From: Isoetes taiwanensis
Taxonomy: Eukaryota; Streptophyta; Lycopodiopsida; Isoetales; Isoetaceae
DNA length: 64,000 bases
Direction: 5' to 3'
Assembly (NCBI GenBank): GCA_021234155.1
Contig: JAJEKV010000216.1
Span: 124,001-188,000 of the forward strand
Made by a program: the position numbers and the translations under genes. Below are positions 24,129-35,300 of this stretch, one piece after another. The notes under the pieces were generated by a model. The model searched no databases. It was not told where the DNA came from and worked only from the letters and a program-made list of their open reading frames with translations. Numbering within the stretch: position 1 is the first letter of the stretch; each line of letters opens with the position of its first letter.

Positions 24129-25735
24129 GTGAATCATGCATGTTCTTATCCTCAATTTTCAAGATTGGTCCAAAAACAATGACCAACTCCGTGAAGGATA
24201 GTCATATTAACAAATATGATACTGCTCAAGCAGTGCCAATTTGGACTAGTCTTGTTGTTGCCAATGCAAGTTGTCTATGTTCAGCTAGAGGAAGCTAATG
24301 CCATTTTGATCCAAATTTGGCTGACATCAACCTCCTCAACCTTGAGTATCCTGGAGCCAGGTGACTGATTTTAACATTATATAATCTTTGGATCATGGAG
24401 CCAGGTGACTGAATCTTACAAAACAGTTCGATTTTGCTGGCATCCACCTTGACATGAAGCTGGCTGGAACAAATGAAACCAGTTGCAAGTTAATGAGTTG
24501 TATTACATTATGCCCTGAATTATTTTCGTACATGAAGGTTATGAGGTCGCCACAATGCAGCATGCAGACTCTAATTAACATGATACTCTTCCGCACAATT
24601 TATAAGCCTGTCAAGGTGTTTTCCTGTTCTGAAGCCTGAACAATCAAGAAAGAACACTAAGGCACAATGCAAATTGACAAACATTTCATGATGAATGTAA
24701 TCAGGTTTTTTCTTAGTATGTACTTCTAGGTTGCAAACTTTAGTATGGTTAGCAAGTTGGATGTACCCATGTCATGTCTTCTAACTCCTTACAATAACCA
24801 TGTTCTTTCTTCTTCCCCTTCGTATTTTTTCTTCTTTCTTCTTAGCGTGCTTGCCTTCTTGAATCAGGATCTTCGCAAAGGTCTAAATAAGTCAGAAAGG
24901 CTGAATGCCAATGCTTGTTCATTTGGAGGACATGATATTTTTGCAAAGTATTCATAAACCAACCAATGCATTCGCACATAGAATAACGACGACTAAAATG
25001 GGCAATCTTATCGTTAAAGGCCAACAAACGTTGAGCTCTTACTTGGGAGTATTACTTTCTAAAAAACTATTAGCAAAAGAATGACCAATGCAAAATGGCC
25101 TTAGTCCCTAAGTTTATGGGTTTTAGATGACAAATGATACTTGATTCATAGATTCAATAAAGATGTTAATGTATACAATTGACTTAGGTCTGATCTGACC
25201 ATCGATGTTGGACACATCCTCTCATTGCACATGCCTCCACCAGATATCAATATGCTCTTTCTTTCTTTTCACCGGCGGGGGACGACATTCAAGGAAGCAT
25301 GAAATCATGATGTCAAGGTTCTAACATCTACCCCCAATTAACATTATGCATTCAACTCAATGACCACGTAGAATGATACATTAGATGGGTATTATGATAG
25401 CTTTGGTTGCGGGATCAAACAAAATGTAATTAACTTCTACAAAAAACATGAAGTGCTACCTTGAGCATTGTTATTAGTGGTACACCTCACACTCATCAAC
25501 CAAAGTTGAAGTTTGTCTTGCATCTTCCTTAGTTCTCCAGTTATTATCAACAAGATTCATATTAAGCAATGAAACATCTTTTTCCTTTCCCTTTTCCTTT
25601 TCTTTTTCCTTTTTGAAGGATGTCAAACTTTATTCATCAAATAAAAATTAACAAAATAAGATGTGAAGACAGGAGTGTAAGCCCATGGACAGAATGATCC
25701 AACTGAACATAACCACATGTCTATATATAGGAAAT
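24129..25735. other. 3' flank of the NYN gene, otherwise nothing recognised
   Basis: AT-rich. The phrase GGAGCCAGGTGACTGA occurs twice (about 24353 and 24399), a small local duplication. The 3' UTR presumably lies in the first few hundred bases; no clear boundary is seen. Confidence 0.4.
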
Positions 25736-25739
25736 CAAT

Positions 25740-27602
25740 ACCTTCTTCTCTTGATCAAGAGAAGAACACTTATAAGCAATAACAATTTTTATCATGTGTC
25801 CACCAAAGAAGAATCTCGTCTACAGTGTCCATGCCCTTAAAGATATACAATCTCCTTATCTTCCAGATTGACCATAAAGGCCAACCAGATGCAAGATGGA
25901 AAGCTCGTTTCTGCAATTTGGGCCATGTTCTAGGGTGAATAGCAAGCAGAATTTGCTAGCTAGTTAAAAAATTCTCATAAAGGGTTAGCAACCAAAACCA
26001 TGCCAGCCGAAGCTGCTTACATAACAAGAAGCAATGCTCAATACTCTCAATCATTTGCTTACATAAAGAACAGAGCTTTGAAATTCGATGCAATTTTATG
26101 AACTAGCCTATTGACTCAGAGACATCTCTGGATTACTTGCTACCATATAATTGTCACCTTGGGATGAAATAACTTATTCTACACCCATGTCCAAACATGT
26201 TTCCACTGTGGTTGAGGGACCTGAAGATGCTACCTATTGGATGGATGTAAGGTTTCATAATGCAAAGCGAATTTATAAATAGAATGGACAAAGTGCTATG
26301 TCTTGATATCCTGTTGGCATCCCCATATAGCTACCTCAATTTGCTAACCAGAATTATGTGACAACAATGTTAGCAATACGAGTCCAAATTGCTCTATCCC
26401 ATCTATACAACAAAATTTTACAGAATGCTTCCCATGACAGAAATGGATGATTCATACCAAGCTGCAATAGTGCTTACACCAAGCGCTATTTATCGCCCGA
26501 TGTGTCCTTGGATGTATGACAAACACTTTCGGAGGCACATTGTCTAGAGTGTCTTGCAAAAGAAATCCACCAAGCATGGGGTAGATAACTAAGGACACAT
26601 CTTGGGATTAGCATGAAAAAAGGGACACAGCGATGTCCCAAGTAGCAAGCAACCCCTTCAAAAGGGAAAAGCATTAGGATATGGATGCATATCAAAATCC
26701 AAGGAAGGAGGAGCCTAATAGTAGCCTTATGAAATGGAAGACAATGTTGAATTGTCTGTTTCAATAGCCTCAAATCAGAACAATCATCTACCCGGCAAGA
26801 ATCCTTCAAATAAACTTCGAAATCATCACCTTATTTTGAAGGTTAAAATTCAACATCCCAAGGCCACTACCTGCCATAGGTTCGCCCAAGCAACCCTAAC
26901 CACAACTCTTCCCTCTTTTCTACTCCAAATGAAGTTCTCGACAATATGAACGATCTCTTCCATCATACAATGCACGAATTTTTTAATTTGAGAAAAAGTA
27001 TTGTCTCATTTTGCTCCAAATGTTTTTTTTAGCGCGTATGAAGCATGTTTTTGATTTGGTCTAGGTTCCAACAAAGCTAGAGGGAAATATGACTCATATC
27101 CTACCCACGGAAAGAGCTGTAAAAAATGCTACAATATTTCGATAGTTGCAAGGCTGAGTAAGTAAATAAATACATTATTTTTGTCAGAAAAATTACCATT
27201 GCGATATTTTGAATGCAAAATTTGTGGAAACAAGAGAAAAATAGCACAGACATTACTTATTAATGTACAATTTATATGATTTGCAGAAATTATAGCAACT
27301 AATATTATATGCATGCAAAAGCTAAGATTGAATTGATTGCATCAACAACATCAAACTAGGAGGTTTAATGCACTTTGCCCAAGCAATCTTTAGCACAGCT
27401 CCTTCCCCAGGTCCACCTCAAACAAAGTTCCCGTCATACGCACAATCTCCTCCATCCTACACTCAGGGGTTAATAGAGCAGATGATATATAAACATGAGT
27501 ATTACTAAGAATACATTTAACTATAATGGTTGTTCGGGGCATGTAGAGTTTTCCACCAAAATAAGTGCTTCTGCAACGCTTTAATGATTTTATCCCAAGC
27601 AT
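25740..27602 (-). mobile_element. remains of a plant L1-type LINE (RT and zf-RVT region)
   Basis: Reading on the minus strand from about 27600, KLYMPRTTIIVKCILSN...EEIV and then IVENFIWSRKEG...VAWANLWQ (about 26950-26840) match the segment after reverse transcriptase in plant L1 elements. DLRLLKQTIQHC and FEGVACYLGHRCVPFFM (26790-26600) match the fingers before it. A zf-RVT motif, LCSLCKQMIESIEHCFLLCKQ, lies at about 26080-26020, followed by W-rich text to about 25800. The order is partly rearranged (the EEIV segment occurs twice), and stops are frequent. It is unrelated to the 8.2-11.5 kb LINE family. Confidence 0.65.
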
Positions 27603-29040
27603 TTGATGCAGAGACGTGATGTGACGTTCGGGATAATATATGGTATAAATACATATATCATACTACCCCATCACTAGTACATGTCGACTATGCCGACATG
27701 TATACGACGACCATAAAGGGTTATACCCTCGGGGGAGCAGCTCAGGAAACTTTGAGCACAAACATGCATGGAATTCTCCATTAGCTATAATCTCCTTGTT
27801 TGCCAAAGAATTTTATGAAATCTCATTCCTAAAGATAAAATTAATAACATTATTATAAATTATTATATGTTGAAGATGGCTGATAATGGGGCCTAAGAAT
27901 GGGTTGCCAACGGCCGGACTAAATCCAAAACTGGTGCGGATCGCATCTCCTTATCGGGAATAGCTTAGGAAAAGGGAGGGTTTCTGGTGTCCGCCTGGGC
28001 TCTTGTTTTGGGAGTTCAATCGGGTATGGACGTGTGTCGCCACAATCCTCCAGCCGCCCATGGAGCCACTATTCCCCGGGAAGGGGAGATGCAACCCTTC
28101 CTACCTCATCGGCCAGGAGAGATGCAACCCGAAGTAGTCCGGGTTGGGTGATACCATGAGGCTGCGTCTCGACAAATTCTTGATCACATCGAGAGCTTGA
28201 TTTAGCCCATCCGCAAAGTATGAACAGGAGGGGCGGATGGAGTGGTCAACCCTAGCCATTGTCTGTGGCTAGCCCGCCATTGTTATATCTCGGTATCTTG
28301 AAGCCCAACCGTCAGTCTACCTCCCTTATGTGTCTGAGCCTGAGTAGGAGCTATTCTGCGTTATGATGTATTGATATCTATGATGGATTTATGGATGGAT
28401 AGATGGTACTACCCTTCGAGATAGCTGGTTGTATTATTATTGCTAGTGCTAATGTTTATGTTTATGCTTCATTTGTTATAGAAGCCCATAGGAAAAGGGC
28501 GCCAAGAAGACACCTTCATGTCCCTTCCCATAACATGGCCATTCGGGGTGCGGGATCGATGAGGGCCCATGCGGCAGTGTCTTTGGATGGGGATTTTTTC
28601 GTGACATGTACGATTGAGGGGGATCGTATATTTGGTGGGGAGCATCACACGCCAAAACAAGATATCGTTAACAAGTGTACGCGCTAAGCATAGGGTCTCA
28701 AAAATAACAAGTGTACTACCAAACACTTTGTCGGCTTTTTGCTAACAAATCTTCCACAAAAGCATGATCAAAATAATGATTTGATTCAAATAAGGAAGCA
28801 ATACCACCCAAACACCGCTTTTAGGACGCACAATAATTCGAATCGAGTTGGATCTCCAGAGTGTCGCATAGGGGTAAAATTGAGTTTGGAATTGAAATGC
28901 GGGATGCTCCATTTTGGAAGATTCTCACTGCTATTGGAAGATGTAGTTGGGTGCTATCACAATATGCCATAATCAATGCCAACGTCTTTAAAAATCTAGA
29001 GAGAGAAAAATCCTAGAGGGAGAAAAGCCCTAAGGAGAGA
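27603..29040. other. intergenic; GC-rich patch of unknown origin at 27.88-28.36 kb
   Basis: 27880-28360 is GC-rich with repeated GGGAGATGCAACCC-like phrases (about 28085 and 28120). It is followed by a 94-codon open frame at 28403-28687 without a recognised domain. Composition suggests transposon debris. No terminal repeats were found. Confidence 0.35.
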
Positions 29041-29043
29041 GAG

Positions 29044-29175
29044 CTAGCAAAGTGCTAGAGAGAGAAGCACTGGTAAGGTGCTAGAGGTACATGACTGGCA
29101 AGGCGCTAGAGAGAGAAGCATTGAGAAGGCGTTAGAGAGGTACAACACTGATAAGGCATTAAAGAGGTACAATAG
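29044..29175 (+). repeat. approximately 26-bp tandem repeat (GCTAGAGAGRTA...)
   Basis: About five degenerate units of 25-27 bp follow one another. Each carries AAGGYGYTAGAGAG and then AAGCACTG or TACAACACTG. The units drift progressively. No coding potential. Confidence 0.7.
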
Positions 29176-29960
29176 TTGTAGTAGCTAACTTCATTTATGG
29201 TAGATGTAATGCCCAAAGCCATTACTATCTCCCAACACAAGAGAAATGTGAAGAAATTATATTCAAATAATGCCTATGCCATATACTTCTTGACATCTCA
29301 ATAGGCGGGCAGATAAAATTCTAGAGAGATTCACCTTCGATCGATATATAATCCATAAGGAAGAAGGTTCTTTTTATGTTGGATAATCTTCATGTATATA
29401 CTTAGGAGTTATGGATGTTTTTAAATACTGGCCTAGTGCAAATTCTATACAAGGAGGGTTTAAATTGCCTTTTGAAAATGTGTATAAAATGGTTTTTTTT
29501 TTTTTTTTTTTTTGGCCATCCTTCGAGTGCAGATGCCAAATCCCTTTTATATATAAATGCATTTTTTGGGATGAAATTTCACCTAATTTCATGCCATTAT
29601 TAAATCATGAGTTCTCCTTTGACATGAGCACAAAGAGGCAGTAGAGACACATGGGCCTAAACAAAAAATCATGCCACGCAGTCAACCAATCTCCATCCAA
29701 TGATCCAAATCCCCCCCGCCCGCCTTTTGAGTGGGAGAAGGTTCATGTTTGAGCCCTTATATGGCGCTTGCTATTTGGCGAGTCCGTAAGTAAATGAGTG
29801 TGCAGACATGGGAGGAGGCAATTGTGCTTTATAATTTGAAACTGAGATTTCAAATAATTTCTCACTCTTGTCTATTGCATTGATAGATTTTGTCAATGCT
29901 CGTTAAGAGAAATTTAGTAAGTTCGGTTGTTAAGACTACATAAACATAGAATGATGGAGG
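29176..29960. other. intergenic, nothing recognised
   Basis: Contains a run of about 20 T at 29493-29512. Small open frames across it are chance. Confidence 0.4.
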
Positions 29961-29961
29961 A

Positions 29962-30062
29962 AACCGCATTGGGGAGGGGGTTTCCTGAAATAAACCGGCG
30001 CCGCCGGGGGCGCAGCATCGCTGAGGAGGTTTATTTCAAGAAACCCCCGAGGCAATGCGGTT
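29962..30062. repeat. long hairpin (35-nt arms, GC-rich loop)
   Basis: Bases 29962-29996 (AACCGCATTG...AATAAACC) pair with 30028-30062 (GGTTTATTTC...AATGCGGTT) with only a few mismatches. They enclose a 31-base loop of GGCGCCGCCGGGGGCGC type. It lies six bases from the TIR starting at 30069. Foldback transposon ends are the simplest explanation; an RNA function cannot be excluded from sequence alone. Confidence 0.75.
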
Positions 30063-30068
30063 ACGCCA

Positions 30069-30604
30069 TGTAAATGTCCACAAGGACGAAATTTTTGCTA
30101 CATGGCAAGAGAAAAAAGATTTTTTGGTTCTATTCTCTTCTTACGAAAGCAATTGAGTGGCGTAGTGAGCGGACGGAGTGAGCTTTGCAAGCTTGCTTGC
30201 TTGTGACAAATTCGGTGGCTTGCTTGTTTCTTTTGTTTTGTGACAGATTTTCTTTTCATGCATCAGTATGGCGGAACTACTATGGCGGAACTATGACATA
30301 GGAAGCCATTTTTGCCGTGAAACAAACTAGTATAGCGGAGCTATGGCATCTTGAAAACACAATAAAGCGGAGGTTTAAACACGGTCCAACCTCCATAGCC
30401 ATAGCTTTGCAAAGCGGAACCTCCATAGCCGAGCTCCATAGCTAGAGCTTTGCAAAGCAGAACCTCCATAACCAAGAGCCGAGCGGTCCAAGCGAAGTCG
30501 AAAACCTTCGAGGTTTCTTGGCGGCGCAAGGGCGCCTACTGAGCTCCCCGGCAGTTGTTGATTACTATAAAAAACGAGAAATTTCGTCCTTGTGGATGTT
30601 TACA
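30069..30604. mobile_element. 0.54-kb foldback/MITE-like element with 26-bp TIRs
   Basis: 30069-30094 and the reverse complement of 30579-30604 match at 24 of 26 bases, beginning TGTAAAYRTCCACAAGG. Inside are repeated phrases TATGGCGGAACTA, AGCGGAGCTATGGC and CGGAACCTCCATAGCC. The perfect 12-bp palindrome GCTTTGCAAAGC occurs at about 30405 and 30451. There is no coding capacity, and no target duplication was found at these exact ends, so the true ends may be elsewhere. Confidence 0.6.
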
Positions 30605-32348
30605 ATCCAATATTCCCTCCCCTCCTAGTTTTGAATTTTCCCTCCCCCTTCTAGTTTGAAGCGGAACTAGAGGGTTTAAATACCTATAACAAGATTGAGT
30701 GGCCCACGTAGAGAGTGATAGACGTAGCATGTGCATAGCTATGAGAATTGAGTATTGTACACTAGGAAACAAAAACATAAGAGAGGAAGTCAAACATCCC
30801 TTTATGAATTACCCACAACATTCTATATATATGGAAATGGATCTCTAGATTGACCAACTCCTTTCTACCACGTGGCATTTAAATTGGAATATGGTCATAC
30901 CCTTTTAGGTCAATGGGACAAGCATTTCTTGCATAAAAAATCTACTATTTGTAGATTGGAGTATAAGTTGCAATATTGCTATAATGAATTTCTATACTTT
31001 TCTTTCACTAGAGGAACATGCTTATGTAGGCATTTGCACTTATGATTAAGCATTGATTCAAGTATAAAACTTTTGTTTTCTTTAAAACTTATGGCCAGGC
31101 TTCACTCTTGAAAATTAGGATATTCAATAGTCAATATCATATCCTTCTTGTCGGGAGCTACAAGGGTACCTAATTTCTCTCAATGTACAAAAAAATGGCA
31201 GGGAGCCATTTACTCGAGGCATTTCATAGCATCTTCTGAGAAAGGCTGTGCAGGTGAACTGCATATTGGAGATGGTGTTGCCATGTTAGAGTGCAAATGA
31301 CAAATATTTGTGGGGCTTCCTATTGGGTTGGTCGAATTGGGCCTTTCGGATGAGATTTGTTGCCAAAGGTAAATAAAAGGAGGGAATGATCCAAGTAAAA
31401 AAAGTAAAAAAGAGGTTAAATAAGGAAAATAAAAGAAAAAATGAAAGGGAAAAAAAAGGGGAGAGAAAAATAAAAAGGGGCCCAATACTTTTTAACGAGA
31501 AGGAGCTTTCCCCTTCTTTTCCTTCGCCAAAACATAAGTAGTTCATGTTTCGTGCTTCTTCTTCATACCGGACCTGGTCGCCATAGCTGGTTCCGACGGA
31601 TTTGCTCAATTGCCCGGCCCAGCCTTTTGCCCCTGCTCTACCCTCCTCCTTCCCTCTTTAACAATGGCAGCCCGTCCGCCGGATCAAGTTTCTAGGTCTC
31701 ATGATGCCAGTGCGGGTTGAGCACCCATTTCCGCAATTAAGGACTTGCCGGAACTTAAGATTCCGCAAGTCCTTTTCCTAGAGCTGCAATATGCCCATGT
31801 TTCTGCTTTTCATAGCCTTGCTTGTATGGCCGTAGTTGTCCATAGGGATGAAGAGGATGAGGTGCTTTCTGGCGATGTCTGGCTGTTTAGGTTAGCACAT
31901 ATGCATGTAGAGCGTCGCCGTTTCTGGATAGTGCCATGTTAGGGCGCCAAAGGCTCAGGTGCTTGAGGGGATCGCTTCTTGGATGCCTAATATGATTTGT
32001 TGGATAGGAAACAATGATGGCCGAAGTTGCCCTCACAGGTTCAGCTCTAGTTTCGCCTTGTTATGTTGCGTGCCTGGCATATCAGTTTGTAGTGTGGGGA
32101 GGTGTTTCTGTGTAATTGGATTGGTTTATATATGCAGGAATTCAACGTGGTCCTGAAGGTTATAGAGAGATCGATTTACTTTTCATGTTATTGTTTGCCA
32201 GCATTTTTATTTTTAAATTTTTTAATCTTTCTGGGTGCACATTTTTATCTAATGCTAGTTGGAGCTTGAACAATTAGCTGTTTTTGTATGCAGCTATCAA
32301 GCGAGTACATCAAAATTTTATTCTGAGTTGATTATTCTTCTTTTGCAG
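30605..32348. other. upstream region of the ATXR3-like gene
   Basis: 31370-31500 is a purine-rich low-complexity tract. Between about 31620 and 32340 composition becomes gene-like, and short open stretches end at plausible splice sites (for example TATATGCAG before 32136). The missing first exon(s) and 5' UTR of the gene beginning at 32349 probably lie here. I could not assign them with confidence. Confidence 0.35.
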
Positions 32349-35300
32349 CTGCTGGGAAATTACCAAGCTTGTCAGCCTGCAGACAGGAGTGGGCTTACAA
32401 AAGCGGAATTAAGTTTGGAGATTTCAACATGGAGTGTTCTGTTGAACACAAGGAAGTTATATCCATTTGCCAGAGTGTTTCTCTGGTATCATCTGAGAGG
32501 AATTTGAAAAATGTTTCCTTTCAACAGAAATCTGGTTTAGAAGAAGAAGATACTGAAAATGACAAGCTGCATTTGGACTCCTCAGATGCAGGTTCCATTG
32601 TGATTGTCCCCACACACATTGCGTTGGCAGATTACCCTAATAAGACCACCCCTTCACCAGGAAATTTGCCTGGTCCTATAAAAGATGCAAAGCCATTGCC
32701 TGAGAATGAATTTTGTGCCCCAGGTCCAAAAGCAGACATGGACGATGAACACACTCCTGATGGCAAAACAACTGATGCAAAGGTTGTAGCTCGAGTATCA
32801 GAATGCAGATCAGAGGGAAGTAGGCGGGTGTCAAGGTGGGACCGAAGTCCAGCAAGTGAAATCTCAACACGCACTTTTGCAAGTGAAACCCCAGCACAGT
32901 GGATAGCAGGAGAGCCTTCCATTACTTTGGCACCTCACAGGTTGAAGGATGGCTTTAATGCTGAGGCAATTGAGAGAAAGTCTCCCAATGAAGAAGCGGA
33001 GAACCATCTGATGCATAATGCTGAATACAGCCACAGGGATTCAAAACAGTGGGATTTTTCATTCCAAAAAGGACGAGATCGAAGTGCTGACAGGAGGTAT
33101 AGAAGGCTATATGATGAAGCGAGATAACGTTTCTAGTAGAGTGGCTCGGAAAGGCAATTATCGTGATGATTCTCAAAGAAAAGGTTCAGATAGATATTAC
33201 AGCGGCAGAAATTCATATGAAAGAAGTAGGTCACATGATCGTCGAAATGAAATCTCTGGCTATGCTGGTCGGAATGGTTACACAAAGGCGATCTGATCAT
33301 TCTCGTGGAGACAGCACGATGGCAGAAACAACCGTGATTACGCAGTATTCTGATAGGGACGGAAGGTACAGAAGACACTCTTCGAGCACCGTTCAGAGGA
33401 ACATAATGCCAGTGGCCAGAAGGTACACTACAACGGCGACTCAAAGTCACATAATATCCCGAGGAACCAAAGGACTTGAATCAAGAAATAGCTCCGGCTA
33501 ATGCAGTTGAGATCGCTGCAGAGTCTGCTGATCAAGGTGTAGAAGATGCATTGCCAGATAATGAGGAAGGCCAGTTGTTTGATGGACCACCTCAAGATTC
33601 CATTGGATGGATATATTACGATCTGGATGGGAATTGTCAAGGGCCAATGGATCTAGAATATCTGCAGTACTTGTATGAAAGTGAGACACTACAAAATGAT
33701 CACATGGTCAATCGTTTGGGGACAAATGAATGGATCACCTTGGAGTCTGTAGTGAGGTCATCAACCTCTGGTCAATTTTCTCACACTTTGAATAGTTCTG
33801 CTTATCAATTTGGGAAGGAGAGTTTTTTCAATGCAACAACGAACTGTGATTTTAAGGAAGCTGTACCTTTGGAGCGACCACGAGGCACATTCTAAAATGA
33901 AGCAAGAGATTAGTTCTTGTTGTCAAGTGGTCTCTAGGGCCGTCCTCCCCTTTGAGGACTTATATATTGACGAGAGAGTTGAAAACCTTATGCAAAATTA
34001 CACATTGATCCCTGGAAAAGAAAAAGAAATAGTAAATGGTATGGTGCTAATTTTTCTGTCTTTGTCAGCTTTTCTTTTACATCTTTGCTGAATGAATCAG
34101 GGTTCTAGCTCCTGATACATTACTTCTTTTATTGCAGAGGCATTGATGGTTGCAGGACATTCAAGTACTAAAGAAGGAGGTATAGAGGTTACACAACTGG
34201 TGTTTTGGCGGTGCTTTTGTTTTAGGCTGACAAGGTTCATGGTTTACAGATGCATTTCGTCCTTGGAGATATGGGGAATTTAGAATCAAAGAAGATGGAT
34301 TTGAGGTCCTAGGCATAGATATAGATCCAATGCACGCAAATGCAGAAAGGCCAACAGTGACAGATGAATGGAGGCATAATATGTTGTCTTATGATGATGT
34401 CTATAGCGCAGAAGGTACATGGAGGTGGACTTCGAGAGGTGGAGATTGGAAGCTTGTTCAGTTTGACAATTTATATGGTACATTTGAAATGAACACTGGC
34501 CATGAGAAAGGCATGTGTAGAAAGCTTGTTTTGAATGAAGGGCACCCTCTTTGTGATTTCATGCAGTTGAATTCAGTGGACCCGCGGAAGCATTTTATAG
34601 AATCCAGCTTACAAACTGAGAAAATGACTTTTGTGCCACCTCGCTGGGCTAGTAAAGCTCAGACTGTCAGAAATATTTTCTATCCATCATCCAAGCTACA
34701 GAATTACAAAATGTTTCAGACTGATGTATTGAAAAACCCCAGAAGGCACCCAAATCAAACAACAAATCCATGCCAAACATGGGCAAGTATCTAGTTTGAA
34801 TAAATCAACAATGCCGTCTGGCAAACTTAAGTGTCACCCCAGGAAAGTTATACAAAATCCATCAAAAGACCACATTGTGCTGCCGACTCATGGAAATGAC
34901 AGTGCTATTGAGCAGCTAACAGGAAAACCCATGAAGAGACATGAACAAGATGCAAAGGGGGTGTTTCTCATCGAGAAGGAATCAGCGTTTTCGTGTAAAT
35001 ATTCCAACTTCTGAAGTACATGGAAAGCATGTGGGCCAATCTCCAATTATTCATGATCTGGGCTGTTCTGGATCCATGTTAGAGCCTGTAGCAAATCTCG
35101 AGGAGCATCAATCAAGGCAGCAAATGATGCCCACCTCAACTAATGACTCGGAGGTGTTAAAGGAGGGAACTATTCAAGCGAATGCTAATATTGCTGACAT
35201 CCAGGATCTTTATAAGTCCTCTATGAGCTTTGCATGTACAACTCTTCAGGAATACGTTATCAAACATTATAAGAATCAGGTAATTCCTGCTACATTAACT

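Noticed and set aside
31286-31609. Minus-strand open frame upstream of ATXR3 with hydrophobic stretch
   Set aside because: The hydrophobic run comes from a purine-rich low-complexity tract read on the opposite strand; no domain or splice context supports it.
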